Below are positions 28,557 to 36,305 of a DNA stretch of 64,000 nucleotides, piece by piece; the stretch's first letter is position 1, and the number at the start of each line of letters is the position of its first letter. Both the position numbers and the translations under genes were made by a program. The notes under the pieces are model-generated. The model was not told where the DNA came from. It made no database searches and worked only from the letters and a program-made list of their open reading frames with translations. Source of the DNA: Myxococcus stipitatus (GTDB lineage Bacteria > Myxococcota > Myxococcia > Myxococcales > Myxococcaceae); contig NZ_CP147913.1 of NCBI RefSeq assembly GCF_037414475.1, positions 3,844,001-3,908,000 on the forward strand, written 5' to 3'.

Positions 28557-30155
28557 TCAGCTCGCGTTCACCACCGTCACGAAATACTCGCGCAGCGCGC
28601 GGAACAGCCGCTGCGTCACCCGCTCGTACCAGGCCTGGTCCTCGTCGGATTCGAAGAACTCGTCGTTCCACGAGCCCATCCCGCCAAACACATCCGCCAC
28701 CGAGCACGCCACCAGCCCCCTCAGCCGCTCCTCCGATGAGGGGAACACCTGGAACAACGCCAACAACGACAGACGGCGCTCGAACGCCTCCCACGCCCTC
28801 TCTCCCAGCTCCGCCCCCCGGAACACCTCCCGCACCGCCGACAGCCGCTCCGGCGTCGTCTCCCGAAGCTGAAAGCCCGTCCCCTCCAACACCACCCGCG
28901 CCAGCCGGAACGCCTCCGCGAAGAGCGACCCCTTGCGCTGCGCGAAGTCCTCCGCCTCCCTCAAGCTCTGCAACAACTCCTGCCGCGTGTCCGTCGTCCC
29001 GCGCGGCGACAACAACGGCGAACGCGCCACCTTCAACGCGTTGAACACATACACCTGATAGCCCGAGTGATTCGGCACCAGCCGCAACCGCTCCCGCTCC
29101 GGTATCCACCCCGGGTCCTTCGCCCGCTCCTCCTTCGTCGGCCCCATCCCACTCACCCGCCCCCGCAACGACTCGGGAATGACGAGCTCCGCCCCATGTG
29201 CCTTGCAGCACATCTGGAGCTCCTCCATCAGGTTGCCCGCTGGAATCCCTCGCAGCGCGGCCCCATCCGCCATCTTCAACGACTCGGGCGTGTACGGCGC
29301 CGCGCCCTCCCCCTGGAAGCGGTTGAGGTTCTCCGCCGCGCGCCTCCAGATGTCCTCCGCGAAGGGCTGCGCCTCCACCAGCGCCACGAAGTCCCGCGCG
29401 AAGTCCTCTCCCGTCAAATACAGCCGCTCGTCCGACGGAACGAACTCCGCCAGTCGCTCCGGCGGCAACAGGCTCCGCTCGAAATCATCCGGGTCCAACG
29501 TCTGGAAGAACGGACGGAAGTCCTCGGCAATCACCACCGAGCCGCCCCCGCGCAGCACCGCCGCCTGGAGCTCCCGCAGCAAGTCGCTCCCCACCAGGTC
29601 GAACACCGCCGCGCCCTCGCGCGAGCACAGGTAGGCCCCCACCTGCCCCGGCGCCACCGCGGGGCGCTGGTTCATCAGATTGGAGTCCGTGATGATATGT
29701 GAGAGCGCCTCCATCACCCGCTCCACCCCCGGCTGCGCCCGCGCGAAGTCCACGAACTGCTTCGAGGTGATGAGCGACGAGCCGCTGAACACCACCTCCA
29801 GCTGGTACAGGCCCGCCCCGCTCCGCGTGCGCACGTCCAGCACCAGCGCCTCCGAGTTCGCGAAGGCGGCCGACACGAAGTCCGGCAGCTCTCCGGGGCC
29901 CATGCCCCCCAGGTCCATGGCGCGGACGCTCACCAGCCCCTCGCCGTCCAGCACCTCGCGCCAGGACTCCAGCGACAGCTCCCGCCCCTCCTTCGTCCGC
30001 GCGCCCACCGAGAAGGTCCCCGGCACCTCCAACAGCCGGAGCGTCCACCCCGAGCCCAGCTCGGTCTCCACCCGCGTCAGCACATCCAGCCACCGCTCGC
30101 GCTCCACGCGGAGCAACGAGACGGTCAACGCCAGCACCAGGTCATCCAGCTTCAT
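28557..30155 (-). CDS. large protein of unknown function
   Basis: A 532-residue cytosolic-looking protein with no signal peptide, no membrane helix and no motif I recognise. It is acidic and Leu/Glu/Arg-rich, with mostly helical segments. Distinct stretches are VSVRAMDLGGMGPGELPDFV near 95, RVMEALSHIITDSNLMNQRPA near 145, GGSVVIAEDFRPFFQTLDPDDFE near 210 and GMGSWNDEFFESDEDQAWYERV near 500. Codon use matches the surrounding genes, so it is real. The DUF1579 gene ends 12 bases upstream on the same strand, suggesting cotranscription. Confidence 0.78.
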   Translation of the reverse strand: MKLDDLVLALTVSLLRVERERWLDVLTRVETELGSGWTLRLLEVPGTFSVGARTKEGRELSLESWREVLDGEGLVSVRAMDLGGMGPGELPDFVSAAFANSEALVLDVRTRSGAGLYQLEVVFSGSSLITSKQFVDFARAQPGVERVMEALSHIITDSNLMNQRPAVAPGQVGAYLCSREGAAVFDLVGSDLLRELQAAVLRGGGSVVIAEDFRPFFQTLDPDDFERSLLPPERLAEFVPSDERLYLTGEDFARDFVALVEAQPFAEDIWRRAAENLNRFQGEGAAPYTPESLKMADGAALRGIPAGNLMEELQMCCKAHGAELVIPESLRGRVSGMGPTKEERAKDPGWIPERERLRLVPNHSGYQVYVFNALKVARSPLLSPRGTTDTRQELLQSLREAEDFAQRKGSLFAEAFRLARVVLEGTGFQLRETTPERLSAVREVFRGAELGERAWEAFERRLSLLALFQVFPSSEERLRGLVACSVADVFGGMGSWNDEFFESDEDQAWYERVTQRLFRALREYFVTVVNAS

Positions 30156-30167
30156 GTGTATCCCCGG

Positions 30168-30713
30168 CTACGCCTCGCGACGCCGCGACAGGCGAGTCTC
30201 CACCGCGCGGTCCTCATGTCCCTCGGGCGAGATGTTGAAGGACTCGAGCACCAACGTGTCCGCGTCCGGCTGATGAATCACCGTCCGCCATCCCCACCGC
30301 TGCGGACGCGTGACGCCCTGCTCATCACAGACACCCGCCGCGTAGCTGCCCAGCACGGACACGCGCCCGTCCTCCCGGACAGCCCCCGTGGAGACCATCA
30401 TGTTCGCGCTCATGTGGAAGCTGTCCACCCACGCCATGGTGAACTGCTTCTCCAGGACATCGAAGCCCACGATGAGCTGCCCCGCATGCGGCTGCCCCAT
30501 CGCCGTGGAGTGATAGTCCCACCGCACGAAGCGCCCGCCGAGCAGCGGCTCCACACTCGCCCGGGTGCGGGACTCCTCGGGCGCACCCGACGGGTCGAAC
30601 CACGTCCGCGTGGGCCCCTCCCAGCTCCCCACCCACCGGTTCAGCAGACGATGCTCGGCCCCAGCGTCAAACGCCGCCGTGGGCGCGTTCGCCGCGTTCC
30701 AGTCCTGGCTCAT
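30168..30713 (-). CDS. DUF1579 family protein
   Basis: A 181-residue protein of the DUF1579 family (calycin-like beta-barrel fold expected). Matching segments are HRLLNRWVGSWEGPTRTWFDPS, VEPLLGGRFVRWDYHSTAMGQP, GFDVLEKQFTMAWVDSFH and MMVSTGAVREDG. Members have no established function and may bind small hydrophobic molecules. Start at 30713 (ATG of MSQDW) is preferred because the region before it lacks a ribosome binding site. It probably forms an operon with the downstream unknown gene and is divergent from the GspE/PilT-like ATPase gene. Confidence 0.82.
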   Translation of the reverse strand: MSQDWNAANAPTAAFDAGAEHRLLNRWVGSWEGPTRTWFDPSGAPEESRTRASVEPLLGGRFVRWDYHSTAMGQPHAGQLIVGFDVLEKQFTMAWVDSFHMSANMMVSTGAVREDGRVSVLGSYAAGVCDEQGVTRPQRWGWRTVIHQPDADTLVLESFNISPEGHEDRAVETRLSRRREA

Positions 30714-30784
30714 CACCACTTCGTAGCCCCGAGCCCCCGTCCCTGTCACCCCCAAGCCACGTGACGCGTGCCATCATCCCCCGC

Positions 30785-30791
30785 GGAGGAG
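30785..30791 (+). promoter_or_regulatory. ribosome binding site selecting a TTG start
   Basis: GGAGGAG lies 8 bases before TTG at 30800. The longest open frame would begin at GTG 30761, which has no comparable purine tract upstream. The site therefore argues for the TTG as the true start of the ATPase-like gene. Confidence 0.65.
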
Positions 30792-30799
30792 TCCGCACC

Positions 30800-31846
30800 T
30801 TGAGCACTCGCGCCACCACCCCCGCCGAGATGATTTCCGGCCTGCTCGAACACTTCTCTGCCGAGGGAATCCCGGTGCCCGCGCCGCCCCCTCCACCCGC
30901 GTCGCCGCTCGAGGCCGCGGCCGCCCTCTTCTCCCTCGCCGCGCGGACGCACACGCACGTGTTCTCCGTGTGGTCGGACATCGAGGAGGAAGAGAGCATC
31001 GCGGGCACCTCGTTCTTCATCCTCCGCCCCGATGCTCCCGAGCACTCGGGCCTGTTGGGACAGGACAAGCAGGCCGTGCGTCAGCCCCTCACGCCCGAGC
31101 TGTTCGCGTCGATGCGCGGGGCCCTCGCCACCCTCACCCGCCGAGGCCACGACGCCGCCCGCCCCGAGCGGGGCACCGTGGCCACGACGCCCGAGGTCCA
31201 CTTCTGGGTCACCTTCCAGGAGAGCCCCGGCAGCACCACCATCGCGGCCCATGCACGCGACGCGAAGCTGCGCGCCGCGCAACCTCCCTTCTCCACCTTG
31301 GAGGACCTGGGCACGCCCGAGGCCGCGTTCCTCACCGAGCGCTTCCTGCGCCTCGACACCCTGTTCCAAGGGCAGCCCGTGGTGTTCTCCGGAGCGCGAG
31401 GCACCGGGCGGACCACGTCGCTCCACGCGGCCCTCGAAGCCCTCCCGGACTTCACCCGCATCCTCGCCGTCCTGGAGCAGCCGCGCGCCATCGACGCGCG
31501 CTTCGGCACGGTGCAGGTGAGCGACACCCTCCCGCTCGCCCAGGCGATGCGGGCGCTCCTGCGGCAAGACCCGGACGTCCTCATCGCGGACGAGCCCCGC
31601 ACAGCCGAGGACCTCCAGCTGCTCCTCCAGTCCAACTTCACCGGCCACGCCACGGCATTCACCCTCGACGCCCCAAGCCCCGAGGCCGCCCTCGCGAAGC
31701 TGCGCGAGGCCCTGCCCGAAAGCCCCGTGGCCCCGCTCATCCTCCACCACACGCGAGACGAGGCCACGGGGAAGCTCACTCGCTCGCTCCACACTGTCAC
31801 CCTCGACGCCGCCGGCCAGGGCCACGTCCACGCGTGGAGCCCCTGA
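30800..31846 (+). CDS. orphan GspE/PilT-like ATPase with altered Walker A
   Basis: A 348-residue protein whose C-terminal half resembles the secretion/pilus ATPases: a P-loop-like GARGTGRTTSLHA (198-210), an acidic strand ILAVLEQPRAID in the Asp-box position, LAQAMRALLRQDPDVLIADEPRTAEDLQ in the Walker B/His-box region, and NFTGHATAFTLDAPSPEAALAKL. In PilT/GspE the loop is GPTGSGKTT; here the catalytic Lys is Arg204, so ATP hydrolysis may be lost or slow. The N-terminal half (about 10-150) is like a degraded N2/PAS-type region. No pilin, GspF or other secretion gene is nearby. A regulatory paralogue is one possibility. Confidence 0.75.
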   Translation: MSTRATTPAEMISGLLEHFSAEGIPVPAPPPPPASPLEAAAALFSLAARTHTHVFSVWSDIEEEESIAGTSFFILRPDAPEHSGLLGQDKQAVRQPLTPELFASMRGALATLTRRGHDAARPERGTVATTPEVHFWVTFQESPGSTTIAAHARDAKLRAAQPPFSTLEDLGTPEAAFLTERFLRLDTLFQGQPVVFSGARGTGRTTSLHAALEALPDFTRILAVLEQPRAIDARFGTVQVSDTLPLAQAMRALLRQDPDVLIADEPRTAEDLQLLLQSNFTGHATAFTLDAPSPEAALAKLREALPESPVAPLILHHTRDEATGKLTRSLHTVTLDAAGQGHVHAWSP

Positions 31847-32009
31847 CCTCGCCCCGCGCGATGCCCGGCAGCCAACATCCGCCTCGTGGACTGGGCACCG
31901 CCGCACGGCGCCCAAGGACCAGCCCCCTTCACGGACGCGTCCGCCGCCACTAACACCATGCCGGATGGATGGGGCGTCCCGCATCGGCGGGAGCAAGGGG
32001 GGATGGAGC

Positions 32010-32834
32010 ATGCCGGACGCAAGTCCGAGGGACGGCCTCGCCGCGCAGAGGCCCTTCGCCTCCATCATCCACGCACGCTCACGAGGCGCCAGGGACCTCG
32101 CGCGCACCTGCTGCGTGGTCCCGGTCATCGCCGCGCTTCATGTCGTCCTGCTCGTGGGTCTGGACGCCTGCTGGCGGGGCTCACCCGTCGCCACGGGACG
32201 CGCCGAACCCGAGGACTCCGCGCTCGTCCTGCGCTTGCTCGCCGCCCCACCATCTCCTCCGTCCGTGCCCGCCGTGAGCGCCCCTTCCGCGTCTCGCCGG
32301 GCCACCGCCCGCCGCGCACGGCCCTTCCCGAAGCCCCGCCCCTCCTCTTCCGCCAGGCCCTCCGCGAAGGCCCCCGAGGAGCCTCCGCTCGCCGCCGCCC
32401 CTCCGACAGCCGCGCCCCCAGGTGGCGCGGCCAGTGGCGTGCCCAGCGGCCTCATCGGTGGCGTGGTGAACAGCGTGCTCGCCGCGAGCAGCGCGGGGCT
32501 CCTGCCCGCCGCTCCGCCCGCCCCGTCACGGGATGAACTCACCGCTCACGAGGAGTCGTACTTCAAGGTGATGTTCCGGGACCGCTTCGAGGACATGCAC
32601 TACCCCGACGAGGCCGCCCGGGCGGGCCTCGAGGGCCGCTTCGTCCTGCGCATCACCGTGGGCCCCCGAGGACAACTGCTCGGGCTCTCCGTGGTGGGCC
32701 GCTGCCCTCACGCCATCCTCTGCGACTCCGCGATGGCGGCCGTACGCGAGGCGGCCCCCTTCCCGCCTCCCCCCGCCAGGCTCGGCTCCCACGTCACCGT
32801 GGAGGTGCCGTTCTACTATCACCTCCTGCACTGA
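32010..32834 (+). CDS. TonB-like energy-transducer family protein
   Basis: A 274-residue protein. One N-terminal membrane helix (about 33-50, CCVVPVIAALHVVLLVGL) is followed by a long Pro/Ala/Ser-rich periplasm-spanning linker (about 75-170) and a TonB C-terminal domain (about 180-272: MHYPDEAARAGLEGRFVLRITV, GQLLGLSVVGRCPHAILCDSAMAAVREAAPFPPPP, VEVPFYYHL). TonB transmits proton-motive force to outer-membrane receptors, but no ExbBD genes are adjacent. The two Cys in the C-terminal domain could form a disulfide. ATG at 32010 follows GGAG; an upstream ATG at 31965 is possible. Its 3' end overlaps the convergent gene by 41 bases. Confidence 0.82.
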   Translation: MPDASPRDGLAAQRPFASIIHARSRGARDLARTCCVVPVIAALHVVLLVGLDACWRGSPVATGRAEPEDSALVLRLLAAPPSPPSVPAVSAPSASRRATARRARPFPKPRPSSSARPSAKAPEEPPLAAAPPTAAPPGGAASGVPSGLIGGVVNSVLAASSAGLLPAAPPAPSRDELTAHEESYFKVMFRDRFEDMHYPDEAARAGLEGRFVLRITVGPRGQLLGLSVVGRCPHAILCDSAMAAVREAAPFPPPPARLGSHVTVEVPFYYHLLH

Positions 32835-34371
32835 CCTCCGCCGCCGGCACCGACTGGAAGGCCCGGCACGCGAGCGTGCGCGACAGCGTCCACTCCGGCC
32901 AGGAGCGCGGCTCGCAGGACGCCGCGAGGAGCTCGGGGCGCAGCAGGGACGTCTGCGAGTACAGCTTCACCCTCTCCGGCACCGCGTCCGCGGAGAGCGA
33001 GTTCAGGAGCGCCTCGTCCACCCAGCTCGCTGGCACCAACGGGGAGCGCACCGCGCTGTAGCGCACGATGAGCGCGTCGGGGTTGATGACATTCACGGCC
33101 ATCACCGCCGCCATCGCCGCGACATGCGCCCCCATGGCGAAGCGCTCGGGCCTCCACCACAGCGTCACGCCCCGCCACGTCAGCACCACGCCCAGGAGCA
33201 CCATGAAGACATGGGAGAAGATGCGCAGCCGCGTATAGCCATACGCCTCCTCGTACATCACCAGGCGCTTCATCGCCGAGGCGACGATGACCAACGTCAG
33301 CACCACCATGACGGAGGTCCCCACCTGGAAGAGCCGGCTCGCCATGGGCGACTCACGCCGGGCCCAACGCGCCAGGCCCATCACCAACCCCAGCGTCATC
33401 ACGGTGACGGCGAGCAGTTCGAAGAAGCCCCGCCTCGCGTACTCCGAATACGTGTACCCGGGCGCGGGCGACGACGCGCCACCGATGAAGAGGTACTGCA
33501 CCTGGAAGCTCGCGAAGGCGAGGAACAGCGCGTTCACCGCGAGGATGAGCACCAGGGACTCGGTGATGCCCAGCCACTGCTCGGAGGGCGCCTCCTCCGC
33601 GTCGCCCGCCTCGACCGCCGAGCGCCGCCGCAGCGCATGCCCCACCAGGCCCGCCGTGGTGGCCGCGCACAGCAGCACGCCCAGCACGTTCCGCAGCGAC
33701 AGCGCCACGAAGTCCCCGATGTCCACATCGAACATCCGCTCCAGCGCGGCGGCGAAGGCCACGTCCGCGCCCCCGAGCAGCACGCCGAACACCATCAACA
33801 CCGGCAACGCGAAGAGCAGGCCCCGCAGGACGGGCATCAACAAGGGCAGCCGCTTCCCCGGTGAGGCCAGCTCCGCCGCCTCCCGCGCCAAGACGCGCGG
33901 GTAGCTCAGGCCCCGGCCCACCGCCGACAACACCACGCTGGGATAGGCCCCCAGCCCCAACCGCTGCACCCGGCCGCCACCCCAGAAGTGGGTCAGCAAC
34001 AACATCAGCCATGACGCCGTCAGCACGTTCAGCGTCCGAAGCCAGGGGCTGTCGCGCACCGCGACGAATCCGGCGATGACGAGCACCGGCCCCAGGAGCC
34101 AGGCATTGGGCCGGGCGCGCTCCCAACCCTCGCGTCCCCCCAGCGTCACCAGCGCGCCCAGCGTGGCCAGGATGACCAACGGAAAGGACACGCCCCAGTG
34201 CTCGCGGTCCAACAACACCTGCGCCAGGATGCCCACCGCCACCGCGGCCACCAGCATGCGCCGCGGGGCCTGGATGTGAGGCGTGAGCCTGGACGGAATC
34301 GCGAAGTGGGGCCCGCCGGAAGAAGGGGCTCGCGGCGCCCCGGGCAGGGCAGTGGAGGGGACTGGATTCAT
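32794..34371 (-). CDS. DUF4173-type multi-pass membrane protein
   Basis: A 525-residue integral membrane protein with about ten to twelve helices, for example RRMLVAAVAVGILAQVLL, FALPVLMVFGVLLGGADVAFAA and TESLVLILAVNALFLAFASFQVQYLF. The pattern FxxQxxYLFGG followed by TYSEYARRGFFELLAV, plus YEEAYGYTRLRIFSHVFMVLLGV, is typical of the DUF4173/DUF4153 families, whose role is unknown. The C-terminal 120 residues are soluble (NPDALIVRYSAVR). ATG at 34371 was chosen over one 14 codons upstream. It overlaps the TonB-like gene tail to tail. Confidence 0.83.
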   Translation of the reverse strand: MNPVPSTALPGAPRAPSSGGPHFAIPSRLTPHIQAPRRMLVAAVAVGILAQVLLDREHWGVSFPLVILATLGALVTLGGREGWERARPNAWLLGPVLVIAGFVAVRDSPWLRTLNVLTASWLMLLLTHFWGGGRVQRLGLGAYPSVVLSAVGRGLSYPRVLAREAAELASPGKRLPLLMPVLRGLLFALPVLMVFGVLLGGADVAFAAALERMFDVDIGDFVALSLRNVLGVLLCAATTAGLVGHALRRRSAVEAGDAEEAPSEQWLGITESLVLILAVNALFLAFASFQVQYLFIGGASSPAPGYTYSEYARRGFFELLAVTVMTLGLVMGLARWARRESPMASRLFQVGTSVMVVLTLVIVASAMKRLVMYEEAYGYTRLRIFSHVFMVLLGVVLTWRGVTLWWRPERFAMGAHVAAMAAVMAVNVINPDALIVRYSAVRSPLVPASWVDEALLNSLSADAVPERVKLYSQTSLLRPELLAASCEPRSWPEWTLSRTLACRAFQSVPAAEVSAGGDSRTAPPR

Positions 34372-34505
34372 TTCGGCGCACCTCGTTCGGACGTCAGCTT
34401 GAAGCGTCCGCAAGATGCGCCTTCACGAGGCGGGTGGAAGGCCGATGGAGGCGAGCGGTCGGCGCACCTCCCTGGCTGGTCCGCCGCCCGGGCCAGACGG
34501 CGCCA

Positions 34506-34913
34506 CTACCCGGCGCGCATCCACCCTTCGCGCTCCAGCAGCCCCGCGACCCGGGCGGCCACCTCATCGCGAATGCGATGCACCAACGCCTCGGGCTTTC
34601 CCTTCGGGTCGTCCAGGGGCCAATCCTCGCGCTTGAGGCCGGAGACGCTCGGACACGCCTCGCCGCAGCCCAGCGTGATGAGCCATTGCGCGTCCCGCGC
34701 CATCTCTTCCGTGAGCCGTTGGGGTTTGACGTCGTTCAACTCCAACCCCATCTCACGCATCGCCGCCATGACTTCCGGGTGCACACGCTCGCCAGGCTCG
34801 GTCCCCGCGGAGATGGCCTGGGCCTTCTGTGGGTCCGCCAGCACGTTGAAGAACGCCGCCGCCATTTGCGAGCGGCCCGCGTTGCGCACGCAGGCGAAGA
34901 TGACCTTGTTCAT
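34506..34913 (-). CDS. arsC: arsenate reductase, thioredoxin-coupled (LMW phosphatase fold)
   Basis: A 135-residue enzyme reducing arsenate to arsenite. The P-loop CVRNAGRS (Cys8-Arg14) is the low-molecular-weight phosphatase signature. Cys83 and Cys87 (LGCGEAC) provide the disulfide relay used by thioredoxin-coupled ArsC, and DWPLDDPKGK carries the C-terminal catalytic Asp. ATG at 34913 follows GGGAGGAGTCGTACCG, a strong ribosome binding site, and begins exactly at the first beta strand. No arsR or efflux gene (acr3/arsB) is next to it, so this is an isolated ars gene. Confidence 0.92.
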   Translation of the reverse strand: MNKVIFACVRNAGRSQMAAAFFNVLADPQKAQAISAGTEPGERVHPEVMAAMREMGLELNDVKPQRLTEEMARDAQWLITLGCGEACPSVSGLKREDWPLDDPKGKPEALVHRIRDEVAARVAGLLEREGWMRAG

Positions 34914-35322
34914 CGGTACGACTCCTCCCATTCCTTCGTCATGTCGCGCCCCTCCCCCTGCGCGACCTCATCGGGCGCCCCCTCACGAGGCGCCCCGCGT
35001 GACGCTGACACATCCCGTGAAGGGATGCTCGCAAAGAGAGCGAAAACTCCTCGGCCTGTTGGTATGGGTCTGGCAACCCACATCCTCTTGCCCGGGGGTA
35101 TCTGGTTACCCGGCGCTGATGCGGGGCGTGTGGGTCCTCGCGGCGCGCCCGTCAGGGCCACCGCGGGTCCTCCAGCGGACATGTCTGTGATTCCAAGGGA
35201 GCTCCAGGAGCCGCCCGGACGCGCGAGGTAGCCACCCCGCGCGCCGGGACTCCGAGCTCACCCGAGGACCTCCCTGGCACGGTGCGCCAGGGGCCGTCCT
35301 CGAAGAGACACGACACGCGTCG
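34914..35322. other. gene-poor region, 409 bases
   Basis: No coding sequence is convincing. A 90-codon frame ending at 34910 overlaps the arsC start as ATGA, but it is rich in Gly/Pro/Arg and has no family resemblance. A 7-bp GC hairpin (GGGCGCC 34973-34979, GGCGCCC 34989-34995) sits about 60 bases upstream of arsC. The arsC promoter should be here; no clear -10/-35 is visible. Confidence 0.5.
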
Positions 35323-36186
35323 TCAGTCGGCGGATTCCGTCGCGCCCTCGAGCTCCGGCATGGGCATGCCGGAGTCGCTCAAGAGCAGCGCGTCCAGCGC
35401 CGAGTTCTCCATCACCTTGACGCGCTCGCCGTGCTTCTTGAGCAGCGCCAGGTTGGCGGCCGCCGCCTTCTTCGACGCCTCCGACAGCGCCTGCCCCTCG
35501 CCGGTGTCGGCGTCGGACATGGAGTCGATGTTCTCCTGCAGGCCCTCGCGCATCGTCACGTACCCGGCGCGCTCATCCTCGGAGAGCTTCGTGTCCTCGA
35601 GCTTCTTGTCCAGCTCGGCGATCTGCTTCTCCATCAGCTCCACGGCCTTCGAGCGGCCCGCCTGCACCTGCTCGGAGACGTCCGCCACCATCGACGAGTA
35701 GACCGTCTGGGTGATGGCCTGGAACTCGTTGGGCGACATCTTGTTCTTCGTCAGGCCGTCGATGAACGCGGCGCGCACGTCCACCGTCAGGCCCGCGATG
35801 AGGTTGACGGCCTCCATCGTGCTGCCGAAGTCCGCCTTCGCCTTGCCGTCGCTGCCGTCGCCAGTGCCGTACTTCGCCTGGAACTCCTTGCCCTTCTCTT
35901 CGTAGACCTTGTACGCGGGAATCGCCGCCTCACGCACCGTGAGGTAGGTCTTCAACCGCTCCTCGTCCAGCTCCAGCACCTCGTTGTCGGCGGGCGCCTT
36001 GAAGGGGAACGACTTGTTCAGCTCGGTCAACTGCCCCGTCTGCTGCTCGGCCTTCTTGAACGCCGCGACCGCGCCGCTGTTCTTGACCTTGCCGAACACG
36101 TACGCCCCGCCCGCGAACACCGCGATAAGGCTGCCCAGGATGAGGACGCCACAGCCGATACCCAGTCCAATGAGGACCTTCTTCAT
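35323..36186 (-). CDS. membrane-anchored helical protein of unknown function
   Basis: A 287-residue protein with an N-terminal hydrophobic segment (KVLIGLGIGCGVLILGSLIAVFAGGAYVFG), either an uncleaved anchor or signal. The extracytoplasmic part is rich in Glu/Lys/Ala and probably helical. A heptad-like stretch at about 175-255 (VELMEKQIAELDKKLEDTKL) suggests coiled coil. The C-terminus is acidic. It starts with a strong ribosome binding site (GGAGGGGTGA). I recognise no family. It stands between the arsC region and the sensor kinase, transcribed like both. Confidence 0.75.
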   Translation of the reverse strand: MKKVLIGLGIGCGVLILGSLIAVFAGGAYVFGKVKNSGAVAAFKKAEQQTGQLTELNKSFPFKAPADNEVLELDEERLKTYLTVREAAIPAYKVYEEKGKEFQAKYGTGDGSDGKAKADFGSTMEAVNLIAGLTVDVRAAFIDGLTKNKMSPNEFQAITQTVYSSMVADVSEQVQAGRSKAVELMEKQIAELDKKLEDTKLSEDERAGYVTMREGLQENIDSMSDADTGEGQALSEASKKAAAANLALLKKHGERVKVMENSALDALLLSDSGMPMPELEGATESAD

Positions 36187-36305
36187 TCACCCCTCCGAGG
36201 GAAGTAAGTCACACCCCCCCGTGCTAGCCGGGCCCGCGCACGGGAGCAAGTGGCCCCTGCGAGCTTCCTGAGTCGCCGTGAATCCCGAAAACCGGGTGCC
36301 CCGTC

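Noticed and set aside
35050..35110. TGGCA ... TTGC resembling a sigma-54 promoter upstream of arsC
   Set aside because: The spacing between GG and GC is too long for the sigma-54 consensus and the orientation does not serve arsC.
34910..35182. A 90-codon frame ending in an ATGA overlap with arsC
   Set aside because: Composition is Gly/Pro/Arg-rich, no family resemblance and no ribosome binding site. The overlap is probably chance, since arsC has its own strong ribosome binding site.
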